Below, piece by piece: positions 8,526 to 17,348 of a stretch of 64,000 nt of DNA. Numbering within the stretch: position 1 is the stretch's first letter; each line of letters starts with the position of its first letter. The stretch is from CAWCUZ01 sp963798795 (lineage in GTDB: Bacteria > Acidobacteriota > Vicinamibacteria > Vicinamibacterales > SCN-69-37). The notes under the pieces were generated by a model, which ran no database searches, was not told where the DNA came from, and was given only the letters and a program-made list of their open reading frames with translations. Position numbers and translations under genes: made by a program. The stretch is from the NCBI GenBank assembly GCA_963798795.1, contig CAWCUZ010000002.1, positions 992,001 to 1,056,000 on the forward strand. The letters are read 5' to 3'.

Positions 8526-10100
8526 CTACGTCAGCGCGCGCTTCAGCACCTTGCCGGTCGGCCCGAGCGGCAGCGTGTCGCGGAACTCGACGACGCGCGG
8601 GTACTTGAACGCGGCGAGCCGCTCGCGGCTCCACGCGATGAGCGCGTCGGCGTCGACCGACTGGCCGGGCCGAACGACGACGAAGGCTTTGACCTCCTCG
8701 CCGAGCCGCTCGTCGGGAATGCCCACGACCGCGGCGAGCGACACCGCCGGGTGCGTCATCAGCAGCTCCTCGACTTCGCGCGGGTAGACGTTCATCCCGC
8801 CGCGGATGACGAGGTCCTTCTTGCGATCGACGATCGACAGATACCCGTCCGCGTCGATGACGCCGATGTCGCCCGTGTGAAACCAGCCGTTCCGCAGCGC
8901 CTCGGCCGTTTCCTCCGGACGCTTGTAGTAGCCCTTCATGACATTGGCGCCGCGGATGACGACTTCCCCGCGCTCGCCCGCCGGCAGCAGTTCGTCCGCG
9001 TCGTTCACGGCGCCGACCTCGCAGCCGAAGATCGGCGTGCCGACCGTGCCGGGCCGTGACGGCCGATGCACCTGGTTGAAGCAGGCGACCGGCGACGTCT
9101 CGGACAGGCCGTAGCCTTCGAGCACACGCACGCCGAACGTGCGCTCGAAGTCCTGAAGCACCTGAAGCGGCATGGCCGCGCCGCCCGACGCGCACACGCG
9201 CAGCGACGCCGCCGCCGCGGCCACATCGGCCGGACGCTCGCGCCCGCACTGCAGCAGCGCCCAGTACATCGTCGGCACGCCGACCCAGTAGGCGATCTGT
9301 TCGCGTGCGAAGGCCTCGAGCGCGGCGGCCGCATCGAACCTCGGCAGCAGCACCAGCGTGAATCCGCCGGCGAGCCCGGCGTTCATCTGCGCGGTTTGCC
9401 CGGTCGAATGGAACAGCGGGAGCGTGATGAGCGTGGCGACGCGCGCGTCGACGCCGCTGTCGAGCAGCGGCATCACCATGTCGCGCGACGCGAGGGCGTT
9501 GAGCGTCATGTTCATATGCGTCAGCTCGGCGCCTTTCGACTGGCCGGTCGTGCCGGAGGTGTAAAGCATGACGGCGGTGTCGTCGGGCGACCGCGAGGCC
9601 GTGGCGAACGTCGTGGGCCGGCCGTGGACGAGCCGCCCGAGCGTCGTGGCGCCCTCGACGGGACAAGCCGCCGCCCCATCCACGGTCATCACGATGAGAT
9701 GCCGGCAGTCCGGCGCCTCGTCGCACGCCGCGCGCGCCATCCCGGCCATCGGCAACTGCGGCGTCCCCTCGAACACGAGGAGCGCCTTCGCATCCGAATC
9801 GGCCAGGTGATACGCGATCTCGCGCGGCTTGAGCAGCACGTTCAGGGGCACCACGACCGCGCCGATCTTGAGGATGGCGAAGTAGGCGATCGGGAAGTGC
9901 GGTGTGTTCGGGCACGACAGCGCGATGTGATCGCCGGGCCCGAGCCCCAGCGACTGCAGCCCGGCCGCCGCCTGGCTCGACAGCGCGTCGAGCTCGCGGT
10001 ACGTCAGCGTGACCGGCCGGCAGATCACGGCCGGCCGGTCGGGCGTGAGCGACGCCTGGTGCGTCAGGACGGCGGCAAGGCTGAGGGAGGTGGAGGGCAT
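8526..10100 (-). CDS. AMP-dependent acyl-CoA synthetase/ligase
   Basis: This 524-aa enzyme activates a carboxylic acid, probably a fatty acid, to its CoA thioester through an acyl-adenylate. Motifs of the ANL superfamily are clear: the P-loop LYTSGTTGQSKGAELTH (~160-176), YGLSETSPVA (~295), GWFHTGDIGVIDADGYL (~390) with VDRKKDLVIRGGMNVYP hinge, and the catalytic lysine in PTGKVLKRAL at the C-terminus. I chose the ATG at 10100 (MPSTSLS) over the one 36 nt upstream because homologous proteins begin close to the AAVLTHQA region. The acyl chain specificity cannot be read from sequence. Confidence 0.9.
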   Translation of the reverse strand: MPSTSLSLAAVLTHQASLTPDRPAVICRPVTLTYRELDALSSQAAAGLQSLGLGPGDHIALSCPNTPHFPIAYFAILKIGAVVVPLNVLLKPREIAYHLADSDAKALLVFEGTPQLPMAGMARAACDEAPDCRHLIVMTVDGAAACPVEGATTLGRLVHGRPTTFATASRSPDDTAVMLYTSGTTGQSKGAELTHMNMTLNALASRDMVMPLLDSGVDARVATLITLPLFHSTGQTAQMNAGLAGGFTLVLLPRFDAAAALEAFAREQIAYWVGVPTMYWALLQCGRERPADVAAAAASLRVCASGGAAMPLQVLQDFERTFGVRVLEGYGLSETSPVACFNQVHRPSRPGTVGTPIFGCEVGAVNDADELLPAGERGEVVIRGANVMKGYYKRPEETAEALRNGWFHTGDIGVIDADGYLSIVDRKKDLVIRGGMNVYPREVEELLMTHPAVSLAAVVGIPDERLGEEVKAFVVVRPGQSVDADALIAWSRERLAAFKYPRVVEFRDTLPLGPTGKVLKRALT

Positions 10101-10110
10101 GCGATTGTCG

Positions 10111-10175
10111 CCGGGTCTGAAGAAACGGCGCTCCATCAGGTTCGGCGTGGAGGGCCGGGTCTTCAGACCCGGCCC
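10111..10175. repeat. REP-like palindromes between ligase and cytochrome genes
   Basis: A perfect 24-bp palindrome (GGGCCGGGTCTTCAGACCCGGCCC with its loop; 10152-10175) is preceded at 10111 by a degenerate half-copy (CCGGGTCTGAAGAAACGG). It lies just after the minus-strand cytochrome b/c gene, so it may act as its terminator. Confidence 0.65.
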
Positions 10176-10181
10176 AGCCGC

Positions 10182-11771
10182 TCACTTCCGCGCGGCCAGC
10201 CAGTGCGCGATCGCCTGGATCTCGTCCGGCGTGAGCTTGCCGCCGAAGGCCGGCATCTTGGCGTCGGGTTTCACGTCTTTCGGATTGTTGATCCGCCGGG
10301 CGATGCTCGCTTCGTCGTACTCCGCGCCCACCCGCGACAGCTCCGGCCCCTCGGTGCCGCCGACGCCGTCAATGACGTGACAGCTCAGACAGCGCTCGTT
10401 GACGAGCACGGCCACGCGCCGGGTCGCCGGGTCGAGGGTGAACGATGCGGCGCCTTCGTTGCGCAGCCGGACGAGCGCGGCCAGGATGGCTTCGTTGTCG
10501 CGTTCGTTGGTGGCCGGCGCCTCGCGGAGCCCCGGCGCCAGCACCACCGGATCGGCCACGTGCATGGCCAGCCAGTCCGGCGCGCCGCTCACCTGCTGCG
10601 ACGTCAGCGACGGCGCGACGGCGCCGGCGCGCTCGCTGTGACAGGTCAGGCAGCGGTCGCTCGTGATCAGCGCAAGACCCGCTATCTCGCGGATGTTCCA
10701 GGCCTCGGTGGCAACGGGCGGCGCGTCCATCGCGCCGAGCGCCGTGAGCGTGACAATGACCGCGAGGCCGGCGACGAACAGGCCGAGGACCGCGCGGCGC
10801 GGCCGCCACTCGCGTCCGGCCGCGCGATCGATCCACGGCAGCAGCACCAGAAACGTCATCGCGAGGCCCGGCACGACGAGCGCGCCGATCACCTCGAGCC
10901 TGCCGGGAAAGTACTTGAGCAGTTGAAACAGGCCCAGGAAGTACCACTCGGGACGCGGGACGTAGTTGCTGGAGGTCGGATCGGACGGCGCCTGCAGGGC
11001 GGGCGCGCCCTTCCAGGCGAGCACCGTCAGCAGCACGCCGACGGCGATGGCCATCACCAGGTCCCGACCCGCCTGACCGGGGAAGAACGGCGTCGCGCGC
11101 CCGGATCGTTTGCGCACGGGACCCGAAATGCCCTGGCGGCGCATCAGGTACAGATGCACGGCGACGAGGGCCACGAGCAGGGCCGGCAGCACGAGCACGT
11201 GCAGCGCATACCAGCGGGTCAGCGTGAGCGCGCCGATCTCGGGTCCGCCCCGGAGCAGCGTGGCCACGGCCTCGCCGGCCAGCGGCGTCAGCCGCGACAT
11301 GTTGATGGCGACGACCGTCGCCCAGTAGGCGCGCTGATCCCAGGGCAGCAGGTAACCCGTGAGTCCGAGCGCCAGGATGACGTGCAGCAGGACGAGGCCG
11401 ACGATCCAGTTCAGCTCGCGCGGCCTGCGATAGCTCCCGAAGAAGACGACCCGGCAGAGGTGCACGACCGCCGCGACGACGACGACGCTCGCGCCCCAGT
11501 GGTGGAGGCCGCGGAGAACGCGGCCGGCCCGCACCGACGTCGTGATGTAGCGCACGCTGTCCCACGCGTGGTCCGGCGTCGGCGCATAGAACAGCGCCAG
11601 CGCGATCCCGGTGACGATTTGCAGACCCAGGCCGAACAGCAGGACGCTGCCGAACGTGAACCACCAGCCGGTGCCCGGCGGCAGCGGCTCGTCGAGCAGG
11701 TGATGCCGGATGATGCGGAAGCCGGTGCGGTCGTCGAGCCAGGCACTCAGGCGCTCGAGCCGCCGTTTCAC
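10182..11771 (-). CDS. Cytochrome b fused to a C-terminal di-heme cytochrome c (bc complex)
   Basis: This 529-aa protein is the quinol-oxidising cytochrome b of a Rieske/cytochrome b complex. The N-terminal ~360 residues carry the b6/subunit-IV fold: LRGLHHWGASVVVVAAVVHL for heme ligands, GYLLPWDQ, and PRPEWYFLGLFQLLKY with the Qo-site PEWY motif. The C-terminal ~170 residues hold two c-type heme motifs, CLTCH and CLSCH, the second in a cytochrome-c domain ending with MPAFGGKLTPDEIQAIAHWL (Met ligand). Thus b and c parts are one polypeptide. The GTG at 11771 overlaps the Rieske stop (GTGA). Positions 11282-11771 are duplicated at 38901-39390. Confidence 0.92.
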   Translation of the reverse strand: MKRRLERLSAWLDDRTGFRIIRHHLLDEPLPPGTGWWFTFGSVLLFGLGLQIVTGIALALFYAPTPDHAWDSVRYITTSVRAGRVLRGLHHWGASVVVVAAVVHLCRVVFFGSYRRPRELNWIVGLVLLHVILALGLTGYLLPWDQRAYWATVVAINMSRLTPLAGEAVATLLRGGPEIGALTLTRWYALHVLVLPALLVALVAVHLYLMRRQGISGPVRKRSGRATPFFPGQAGRDLVMAIAVGVLLTVLAWKGAPALQAPSDPTSSNYVPRPEWYFLGLFQLLKYFPGRLEVIGALVVPGLAMTFLVLLPWIDRAAGREWRPRRAVLGLFVAGLAVIVTLTALGAMDAPPVATEAWNIREIAGLALITSDRCLTCHSERAGAVAPSLTSQQVSGAPDWLAMHVADPVVLAPGLREAPATNERDNEAILAALVRLRNEGAASFTLDPATRRVAVLVNERCLSCHVIDGVGGTEGPELSRVGAEYDEASIARRINNPKDVKPDAKMPAFGGKLTPDEIQAIAHWLAARK

Positions 11772-12238
11772 AATTCGACCTCGATCTCGGCGGTCTGCGG
11801 ATTGAGCCGCACCGGGATGCGCGTCAACCCCCGCGGCGGCGGCCCGGCGACGACGCGGCCCTCGCGATCGTAGACGCCGCCGTGACAGGGACAACGGTAC
11901 TGCCCGTTGGGCTGATCCCAATGGACGCGGCAACCCAGGTGGGCGCAGGTGGCCGACAGCGCGCGATAGCCGTCGCCCTCCCGATCGAGGAACACGACCG
12001 ACTGCTCGCGGGTCTGATACCAGCCGTCCGCGTGCCGCTCGGTCAGGACGGCGGCAAACGGCTGGTTCGGCGGCAGATCGAACATGGATGCGGCGCGCCG
12101 CCAGCGGGGGCCGGCGCTCCGGTTCGCCGGCGACGCCACGAGGGCCACCAGGCCCGCCACGCCGGCGCCAATCAGTCCCATTCCGGCCGCGATGATCCGA
12201 CCGAGGGCGGATCGGCGCGTGTGGTGCTGGTCGCTCAT
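11768..12238 (-). CDS. Rieske 2Fe-2S protein
   Basis: This 156-aa protein supplies the 2Fe-2S centre of the bc complex. An N-terminal arginine pair and hydrophobic segment (TRRSALGRIIAAGMGLIGAGVA) suggest Tat export with membrane anchoring. The two cluster motifs are CAHLGC (~102-107) and CPCHGG (~122-127). It is the first gene of a two-gene operon with cytochrome b, joined by a GTGA overlap. The same protein is encoded again at 39387-39857. Confidence 0.95.
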   Translation of the reverse strand: MSDQHHTRRSALGRIIAAGMGLIGAGVAGLVALVASPANRSAGPRWRRAASMFDLPPNQPFAAVLTERHADGWYQTREQSVVFLDREGDGYRALSATCAHLGCRVHWDQPNGQYRCPCHGGVYDREGRVVAGPPPRGLTRIPVRLNPQTAEIEVEL

Positions 12239-12287
12239 CGGGTGTGGCGCCTCCAGGTGCGCCCACGGAATTCTATTCTGACGCAGT

Positions 12288-12353
12288 GCGCGGGGCTGAA
12301 GCCCCGCGCCTACGAATGCGGGCGCCCGTAGCCGCAGGGCTTCAGCCCTGCGG
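12288..12353. repeat. Pair of REP-like hairpins in a divergent promoter region
   Basis: Two perfect palindromes, GCGCGGGGCTGAAGCCCCGCGC (12288-12309) and CCGCAGGGCTTCAGCCCTGCGG (12332-12353), lie between the divergent Rieske gene and the membrane protein gene. The same pair occurs at 39907-39972 in the right direct repeat. Confidence 0.8.
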
Positions 12354-12378
12354 ATTCACCAAGGTATAGTCGCGCCCG

Positions 12379-14349
12379 ATGCCACGAGCGATGCGATGGG
12401 CCCTCACGGGCGCGGCGGTCCTGCTGCTGGCGGCCGCGCTGGTGCGCGCCCGGCCCGATACGGCCCCCGACTCTGACATCGCCCTCATCGATCTGAGCAC
12501 GCTCGGGGTCCTCCACGGCACGCAGCCGGTCGGCGCGTACTCGCGCTACGAGTGGCACCATCCCGGACCACTGTACTTTCAGTTACTGGCGCCGCTGTAC
12601 GCGCTCAGCGGCCACCGTCACCTCGCCATCGATGCCGGCGCGGCCGCGATCAACGTGGCCGCGCTCCTGCTGCTGCTCGTCGTGTTCCGGCGATGCAGCA
12701 CGACGCCGGTCACCCTGACCGCGGCGGCCCTGCTCGCCGTCTACCTGGCCCGGCTCGACGGGCTGCTCGACAGTCCCTGGAATCCGCACGTTCCCGTGCT
12801 CCCACTGGCGCTGCTGCTCGGCGCGGCCGCGGCGGCGGCCAGCGGCGCGTTCGGCTGGCTGCCGGTGGCGGTGGGGCTCGCGTCCTTTGTGGTGCAGACG
12901 CACGTGGGCTTCACGCCGGCGGCCGCGGCGGCGCTGGGCACGGCGGTCGTTCTCATCGCGACGGAAGCGCTGATCACGCGCCGTCGGACCCGCGCGCTCC
13001 CTCGCGGCCTCACACGCGCCGTCGTCGCATCGGCGGTCGTGGCGGCGGCCGTCTGGGCCGTGCCGCTCATCGACGAGGTGCGGGCCGGCGGATATCACAA
13101 CCTTCACGACCTCGTCGGGTTCTTCACGAGCCGGACGCCGTTCAATCCGCGCGAGGCGTCGCACGCGTTCGAGCATCTGTTCGTGGCGCCGTTCACGCCG
13201 TCGCTCGCGTTGACCTGGGGCGACGCCGCCCGGCCGGCGCGCGACCTGGGCGTGCGAGCGCTCGTCGATGCGGAAGGCGTGCTGCTCCTCGTCGCCATCA
13301 TCGTCTGGGGCTGGCGCCGACGGCGCTTCGAGCGGAATCTCTCCATCGTCTCGTTTGTGTGCGGCGTGGCCGCGCTCGTCGCCGTACGCGACCTCCCGGA
13401 AGCGGTCAAGGGGTATACGGTGCTCTGGGTCACCGTCCTGGGCGTGATGGCCTGGGCGCCGATTCTCTCGCTGCCCGTCGACCTGCTGGCCTCGCGGATT
13501 GCCAAGCGCGCCGCCGTCGGCCGCGCCGTGAAGCGGTGGAGCACCGTCGCGATAGTCGCCGCGGTGTTGATCGCGACCGGCCTCACCCTGCGGGAGCGGC
13601 GAAGGCAGGACGTCAGCGTGTCGTCTCGCATCGCGCGAATCACGGCCCTCGTCCGCGATCGGGTCGCCGAAAGCGGGTCCACCCGCCCGCTGATTCATGT
13701 GCCGCAGGACTTCTGGGGCGTCGCCACCGGCGTCGTGCTCCAGCTCGCCCGCGCCGGGCTGCATCCGGCGGTCGACGCCGACTGGGTGTCCATGTTCGGC
13801 CGCGCATACGCGCCCGCGGGCGACGAGCGGCCCGTCGTCCAGTTCGCCCAGTTCCTCGAACACGGCGAGAACTTCCGGCACCGCACGAACTACCGGTTCC
13901 TGGGTCGCATCGAAGACATTTACACGTATTCCGTCGAAGCGCCGCCGCCGCACTCGGTGCTGGACGCGCCGTTGACGATCGTGGACTCCCAGGTGCAGCG
14001 TTCCGAAATCACAAATCGCAAGTCACAAATCACAAATGTCCTGAGGTTTTCGTCCGACACGGACTACGTGACGTTCCGCGTCCCTGACGTGCCGGTCGTG
14101 GGCCTCCGCCTGGAGGGCGACGGCGGCAGCGAATGGCAGATCCGATGCGCCGGCTCGACCGGAGGCTTCGACCGGATCGGCCGGGTCACGATCGACCCCG
14201 GCGATGGCACGCAGCCGGGCGAGGCGTTCCTGCGCGAGATCGGCGAGTGTCGCGAGCTGAAGATCGCGCCGGCGCAGCCTGTCGCGACCCGGCTCGTGGA
14301 CGTCCGGCTCCTGGTGCGGACAGAGGGGCCGCGGGTGCCCGGTGCCTGA
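12379..14349 (+). CDS. Multi-pass membrane protein, GT-C glycosyltransferase-like
   Basis: The 656-aa product has about ten hydrophobic segments in its first ~430 residues and a soluble C-terminal part. The first outside loop contains acidic residues and YEWHHPGPLYFQLLAPLYAL, a pattern common in GT-C type glycosyltransferases, but no family can be named firmly. A notable insert near residue 543 (SEITNRKSQITN) is encoded by short repeats at 14004-14037. Whether it acts on lipid-linked sugars is inference. A near-identical paralog is at 39998-41968, with about nine amino-acid differences, and both are intact. Confidence 0.8.
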   Translation: MPRAMRWALTGAAVLLLAAALVRARPDTAPDSDIALIDLSTLGVLHGTQPVGAYSRYEWHHPGPLYFQLLAPLYALSGHRHLAIDAGAAAINVAALLLLLVVFRRCSTTPVTLTAAALLAVYLARLDGLLDSPWNPHVPVLPLALLLGAAAAAASGAFGWLPVAVGLASFVVQTHVGFTPAAAAALGTAVVLIATEALITRRRTRALPRGLTRAVVASAVVAAAVWAVPLIDEVRAGGYHNLHDLVGFFTSRTPFNPREASHAFEHLFVAPFTPSLALTWGDAARPARDLGVRALVDAEGVLLLVAIIVWGWRRRRFERNLSIVSFVCGVAALVAVRDLPEAVKGYTVLWVTVLGVMAWAPILSLPVDLLASRIAKRAAVGRAVKRWSTVAIVAAVLIATGLTLRERRRQDVSVSSRIARITALVRDRVAESGSTRPLIHVPQDFWGVATGVVLQLARAGLHPAVDADWVSMFGRAYAPAGDERPVVQFAQFLEHGENFRHRTNYRFLGRIEDIYTYSVEAPPPHSVLDAPLTIVDSQVQRSEITNRKSQITNVLRFSSDTDYVTFRVPDVPVVGLRLEGDGGSEWQIRCAGSTGGFDRIGRVTIDPGDGTQPGEAFLREIGECRELKIAPAQPVATRLVDVRLLVRTEGPRVPGA

Positions 14350-14462
14350 AGACGACTTCGTCGAGTTCATCGCGCTCTCGGCCGTCGCTCCGTGGTCGGG
14401 TGCTTCGCAACACCGCGACGTTATCCCGACTGCGAGCCGGTCATTCCATATTGTCTAATCCA

Positions 14463-14740
14463 CTAGGAGGCCGACGCCTTCGCGGCGGCGCGAGGTGCCT
14501 TCCGTACACGAATGGACATGAGCGAGTCGATGTCGAAGGCATCGCACGGAAAGAGACCCTGATCCGCAGGAAGCAGCGGCTCCGTCCAGGCTGCGGGCAC
14601 AACGCCTAGAAATCGCCTGGAACGCGCCTTCCGCATGTGAATAGCCAAAGCTACAGTTGCAGTCCGAGCAATTTCGACTGCATAGAAGGGACTCCCCCGG
14701 TGGGCGACCCAGGGCTCCCCCGCGAGGCAGACCAGTGCGG
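14463..14740 (-). pseudogene. 3' remnant of the cassette-1 immunity gene
   Basis: The last ~60 codons (RKARSRRFLGVVPAAWTE... to the stop) match the 3' end of the intact 200-aa immunity gene at 42082-42684. The rest of the gene and the end of its toxin are missing: after GCGAGGC (14728) the sequence jumps to AGACCAGTGCGG, which corresponds to a deletion of right-copy positions about 42348-42753. Confidence 0.8.
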
Positions 14741-16504
14741 AAGTTTACCAGCCGGATGGCTCGTATCGTTGTGCAGTGATTCCTTCGTCTTGGGGTTGTA
14801 GTAGGCTCCCTCACGACCGCCAGGCTCGCCTTTGCCTCGCCATTCCCAACCCTCCGGTATGTTCGAAGGATCCGAGAAGTCTGCCGGATCAGGGGCCGCG
14901 GTTGGGCCTTCGTCAGTGCCCTCTGCGGCGAAGACAGTCGTGATGCCGGTCACCGCCTGGCTGATGATCGGCTTGGCAGTCACGACGATCGCTGTGCCAA
15001 TCGTAGCTCCGATCAGCCCGCCAATGAGACTGCCAAGTGGGCCACCGATCGTGCCAAGTTCGGCTCCCTCTATGGTGCAACTCACCACCTCGACGCAGTG
15101 TCCAGACGGATCGGTGTACCTAAGAGGGTTGTCTAGAGCATAGGTATAGCGATTGAAGGTCAGCGGCTGTTCGACCGATGCATAGGCTAGCGGCCTGCGT
15201 GCTACGCCTTTCGTGTCGCTATCCGAACTCGTGAACCGCCCCACGACATTCCGGTAGTACCGGGCCCCGAAGTACAGCCACGCCGACTCCGGGTCCAGCT
15301 CCTTCCCCGTGAACCGCCGCGGGTCGCCGCCGAGCGGCGCCGTGTCCTCCCCGAACGCCCCGTAGTCGTGCCGCGCGAGAATGGCGCCGCTCTGGTCGCT
15401 CAGCGCCCGCACCGAGCCCAGCGCGTCCACGTGGTAGTAGGTCACCGCCATCGTCGGCGCCGGCGCGAACCGGGCCACCGCCCACTTGGCCTGGTCCAGC
15501 GTCACCTGACACGTCGGGCTCGTGCCCGCGCAGCCGCCCTGCCACCCGGCGAAACTCTGCTGCGTGTCGGGGGTCGCCGTCAACGTCACCGCCTGGTTCG
15601 GCGTCACGTTCAGCGTGCAGGGGGTCGTCGCCGGCGTGCAATTCAACCCCGACGGACTGCTCGTCACCGTGCCCGTGCCGCCGCTGGCCACGTCCACCGT
15701 CAGCGACATCGTCGGCGTGTCGACGAACACCGTCAGCGTCAGCGCCTGGTTGAACGTGCCCGTCACCGTGCTCCGCGCGTACACGATCAGCCGATACTCG
15801 CCCGGATCCTGGTTCTGCACCGTCAGGCTGAACCCCGAGTTCGTGAACTGGCTCCCGTAGGCGGCCCCGATATCGGGCCGCGACCCGCCGTAGGTGGCGG
15901 CCCCGAGGAACACCGCCGCGGCGCCGCTCCCCGGGTTCGGATACGCCCAGACGTGCACCGCGTCCACGCCCGTGCCCGTCTGCGCCGCCAGGTCCACGGC
16001 CCACCCCGCGACAATGAAGGGCAGCGTCGTCGCCGCGTTCTGCACCGGCGTGTCCACCCACATCAGCGGGTGCGCCAGCAGCGTCAGGTTCAGCACCCGC
16101 GACTGGTTGAACGTCCCCGTCACCGTGCTGTGCGCGTAGACGATGATCTGCCAGGAACCGATGGGCTGGTTGGCGACGACCAGCCAGTAGGCGGAGTTCG
16201 TGAACGGGCTGCCGAAGGCCTGGCCGATGTCCGGCCGGGCGCCGCCGTAGGTCGCCGCGCCCAGGAAGACCGGCGACCCGCCGCTGGGCGTGCCCCAGAT
16301 GTGCACCGCGTCGACGCCCGTGCCCGTGGCCGCGTTCGTATCAATCGCCCAGCCGGCAATCTAGAAGGGCTCGGCCACGCTGGCGGTATTGGCCGGCGTG
16401 TCCACCGCCAGGTGCGGCCCCGGCTGCGCCGCCGCCGGCCGCGCCGCCAGCAACAGACACGCCGCCAGCCCCGCGAGCGCCGGTGCGATTCGGTCTGTCC
16501 TCGT
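14651..16504 (-). pseudogene. Toxin cassette 10: degraded Rhs-core/Ntox37-like copy
   Basis: This copy corresponds to cassette 1 (42685-44529) in its toxin part, but its 5' end matches cassette 6. Three lesions are visible. The start codon is ACG at 16504, where cassette 6 has ATG. Codon 48 is TAG (16361-16363) where others read CAG in EPFQIAGWA. The last part of the toxin after LPHWS is deleted and replaced by out-of-frame immunity-gene sequence. The two Ig-like repeats, the InlB-B-like domain and the Rhs core (DALGSVRALSDQSG, YFGARYYRNVVGRFTS) are otherwise preserved. Confidence 0.85.
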
Positions 16505-17348
16505 GGCTTCCCATCAGTCGCCCGCCACTGACGCCTACTTTGGCTAACGACCAGTTGCTCTGATGCGACGTAGCGCCTTCGCCACTTCACGCCGAACCCA
16601 CGGCCGACTGCTTCTCGCCATGCGTGTCAATTCGGGTTCGGCCTCCTTTGCTCGCAGGCGGCCCAACGCGATCACCGCATGTCCGGACACCTGATCGTCG
16701 TGCAGCAAGTTCAGTAACACCGGCACCGCCTCTCGTCCGCCGATTTTGCCCACAGCCACAATGAACATCTGGCGAGCCGTTCCATTCGACGCGTCGCTGA
16801 CAATATCGAGAAGATCCTGGGCAAGTGCAGGCTCCGCCACCGTCTCAATGGCGTTGCCGATTGCCCACCGAAGGCTTTCCTGGTCCTTCGGTGTTCGACG
16901 GAATTCGTCCAGGAGAGGGCGGCCTGCCGCTCCCTTCGCCCAAGGTACCGTCAGACATCTGACAATGACTTCCTTGACATCTGGCATCTTCACACGGGGG
17001 AGCCAGCGAAGCAGAACGGGCGTAGACCCGCGGTAGTGTTGCGGCGCATTCATCAGATCATTCAGGCTCGCTATTTCCACGCCGGCAGCTTGCAGGTCCT
17101 TGACGATCGGCGCTGCGGCTGCCAGGTTGCGTGCAGTCCGCCTCTGCCGTCCGCGAAGGTGCTGGCTGTCACACATGGTCCTGGTCCAACGCGTTGCAAT
17201 GAAGAGCCATTCGCTAGCCCCCAATGCGCTCGATTCGTCCGCCTTCTTCAATGATCGCCTGCCGAAGCTCAGGTGTGACGAGCTCCGGGCGGCTGACCCG
17301 CAGGATGAAGGTCCATCCCTCGCGCTTCGCGAGCGCGATGAAATCTCG
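16494..17348. repeat. 855-bp repeat, left copy (HEAT immunity gene block)
   Basis: This segment matches 28750-29604 at a constant offset of 12256 bp. It contains the 5' edge of a cassette, the complete HEAT-type immunity gene and the last ~45 codons of a REase-like toxin. At 17348 the two copies diverge inside the toxin gene. This left copy is attached to the complete toxin. Confidence 0.85.
16544..17176 (-). CDS. HEAT-repeat immunity protein of toxin cassette 9
   Basis: The product is about 210 aa from the ATG at 17176 (MCDSQHLRG); a longer frame opens at 17251 but would overlap the toxin. It is built of helical HEAT-like units, e.g. DKAVPVLLNLLHDDQ-type segments: GGREAVPVLLNLLHDD, GHAVIALGRLRAKEAEPEL and PWVRREVAKALRRI. 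HEAT-repeat proteins are known as immunity partners of polymorphic toxins. It starts 37 nt after the stop of the REase-like toxin on the same strand, which supports that role. It is almost identical to the copy at 28800-29432. Confidence 0.75.
   Translation of the reverse strand: MCDSQHLRGRQRRTARNLAAAAPIVKDLQAAGVEIASLNDLMNAPQHYRGSTPVLLRWLPRVKMPDVKEVIVRCLTVPWAKGAAGRPLLDEFRRTPKDQESLRWAIGNAIETVAEPALAQDLLDIVSDASNGTARQMFIVAVGKIGGREAVPVLLNLLHDDQVSGHAVIALGRLRAKEAEPELTRMARSSRPWVRREVAKALRRIRATGR

Larger units (their letters stand above)
11282..14728. repeat. Left copy of a 3.45-kb direct repeat flanking the toxin array
   Basis: Positions 11282-14728 match 38901-42347 with a constant offset of 27619 bp and only scattered differences. 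The unit holds the first part of cytochrome b, the Rieske gene, the REP pair, the 656-aa membrane protein gene and the end of an immunity gene. This copy belongs to the complete cytochrome b gene, so it is probably the original. Beyond 14728 this copy lacks about 405 bp present in the right copy; homology then resumes in the adjacent toxin cassette. Confidence 0.9.

Noticed and set aside
9066..11873. Long plus-strand open frame (935 codons) opposite the ligase and cytochrome genes.
   Set aside because: It is Arg/His/Gly-rich, crosses two clear minus-strand genes with full motifs, and arises from high GC. The same holds for 4137-6305 opposite hyaB and hyaA.
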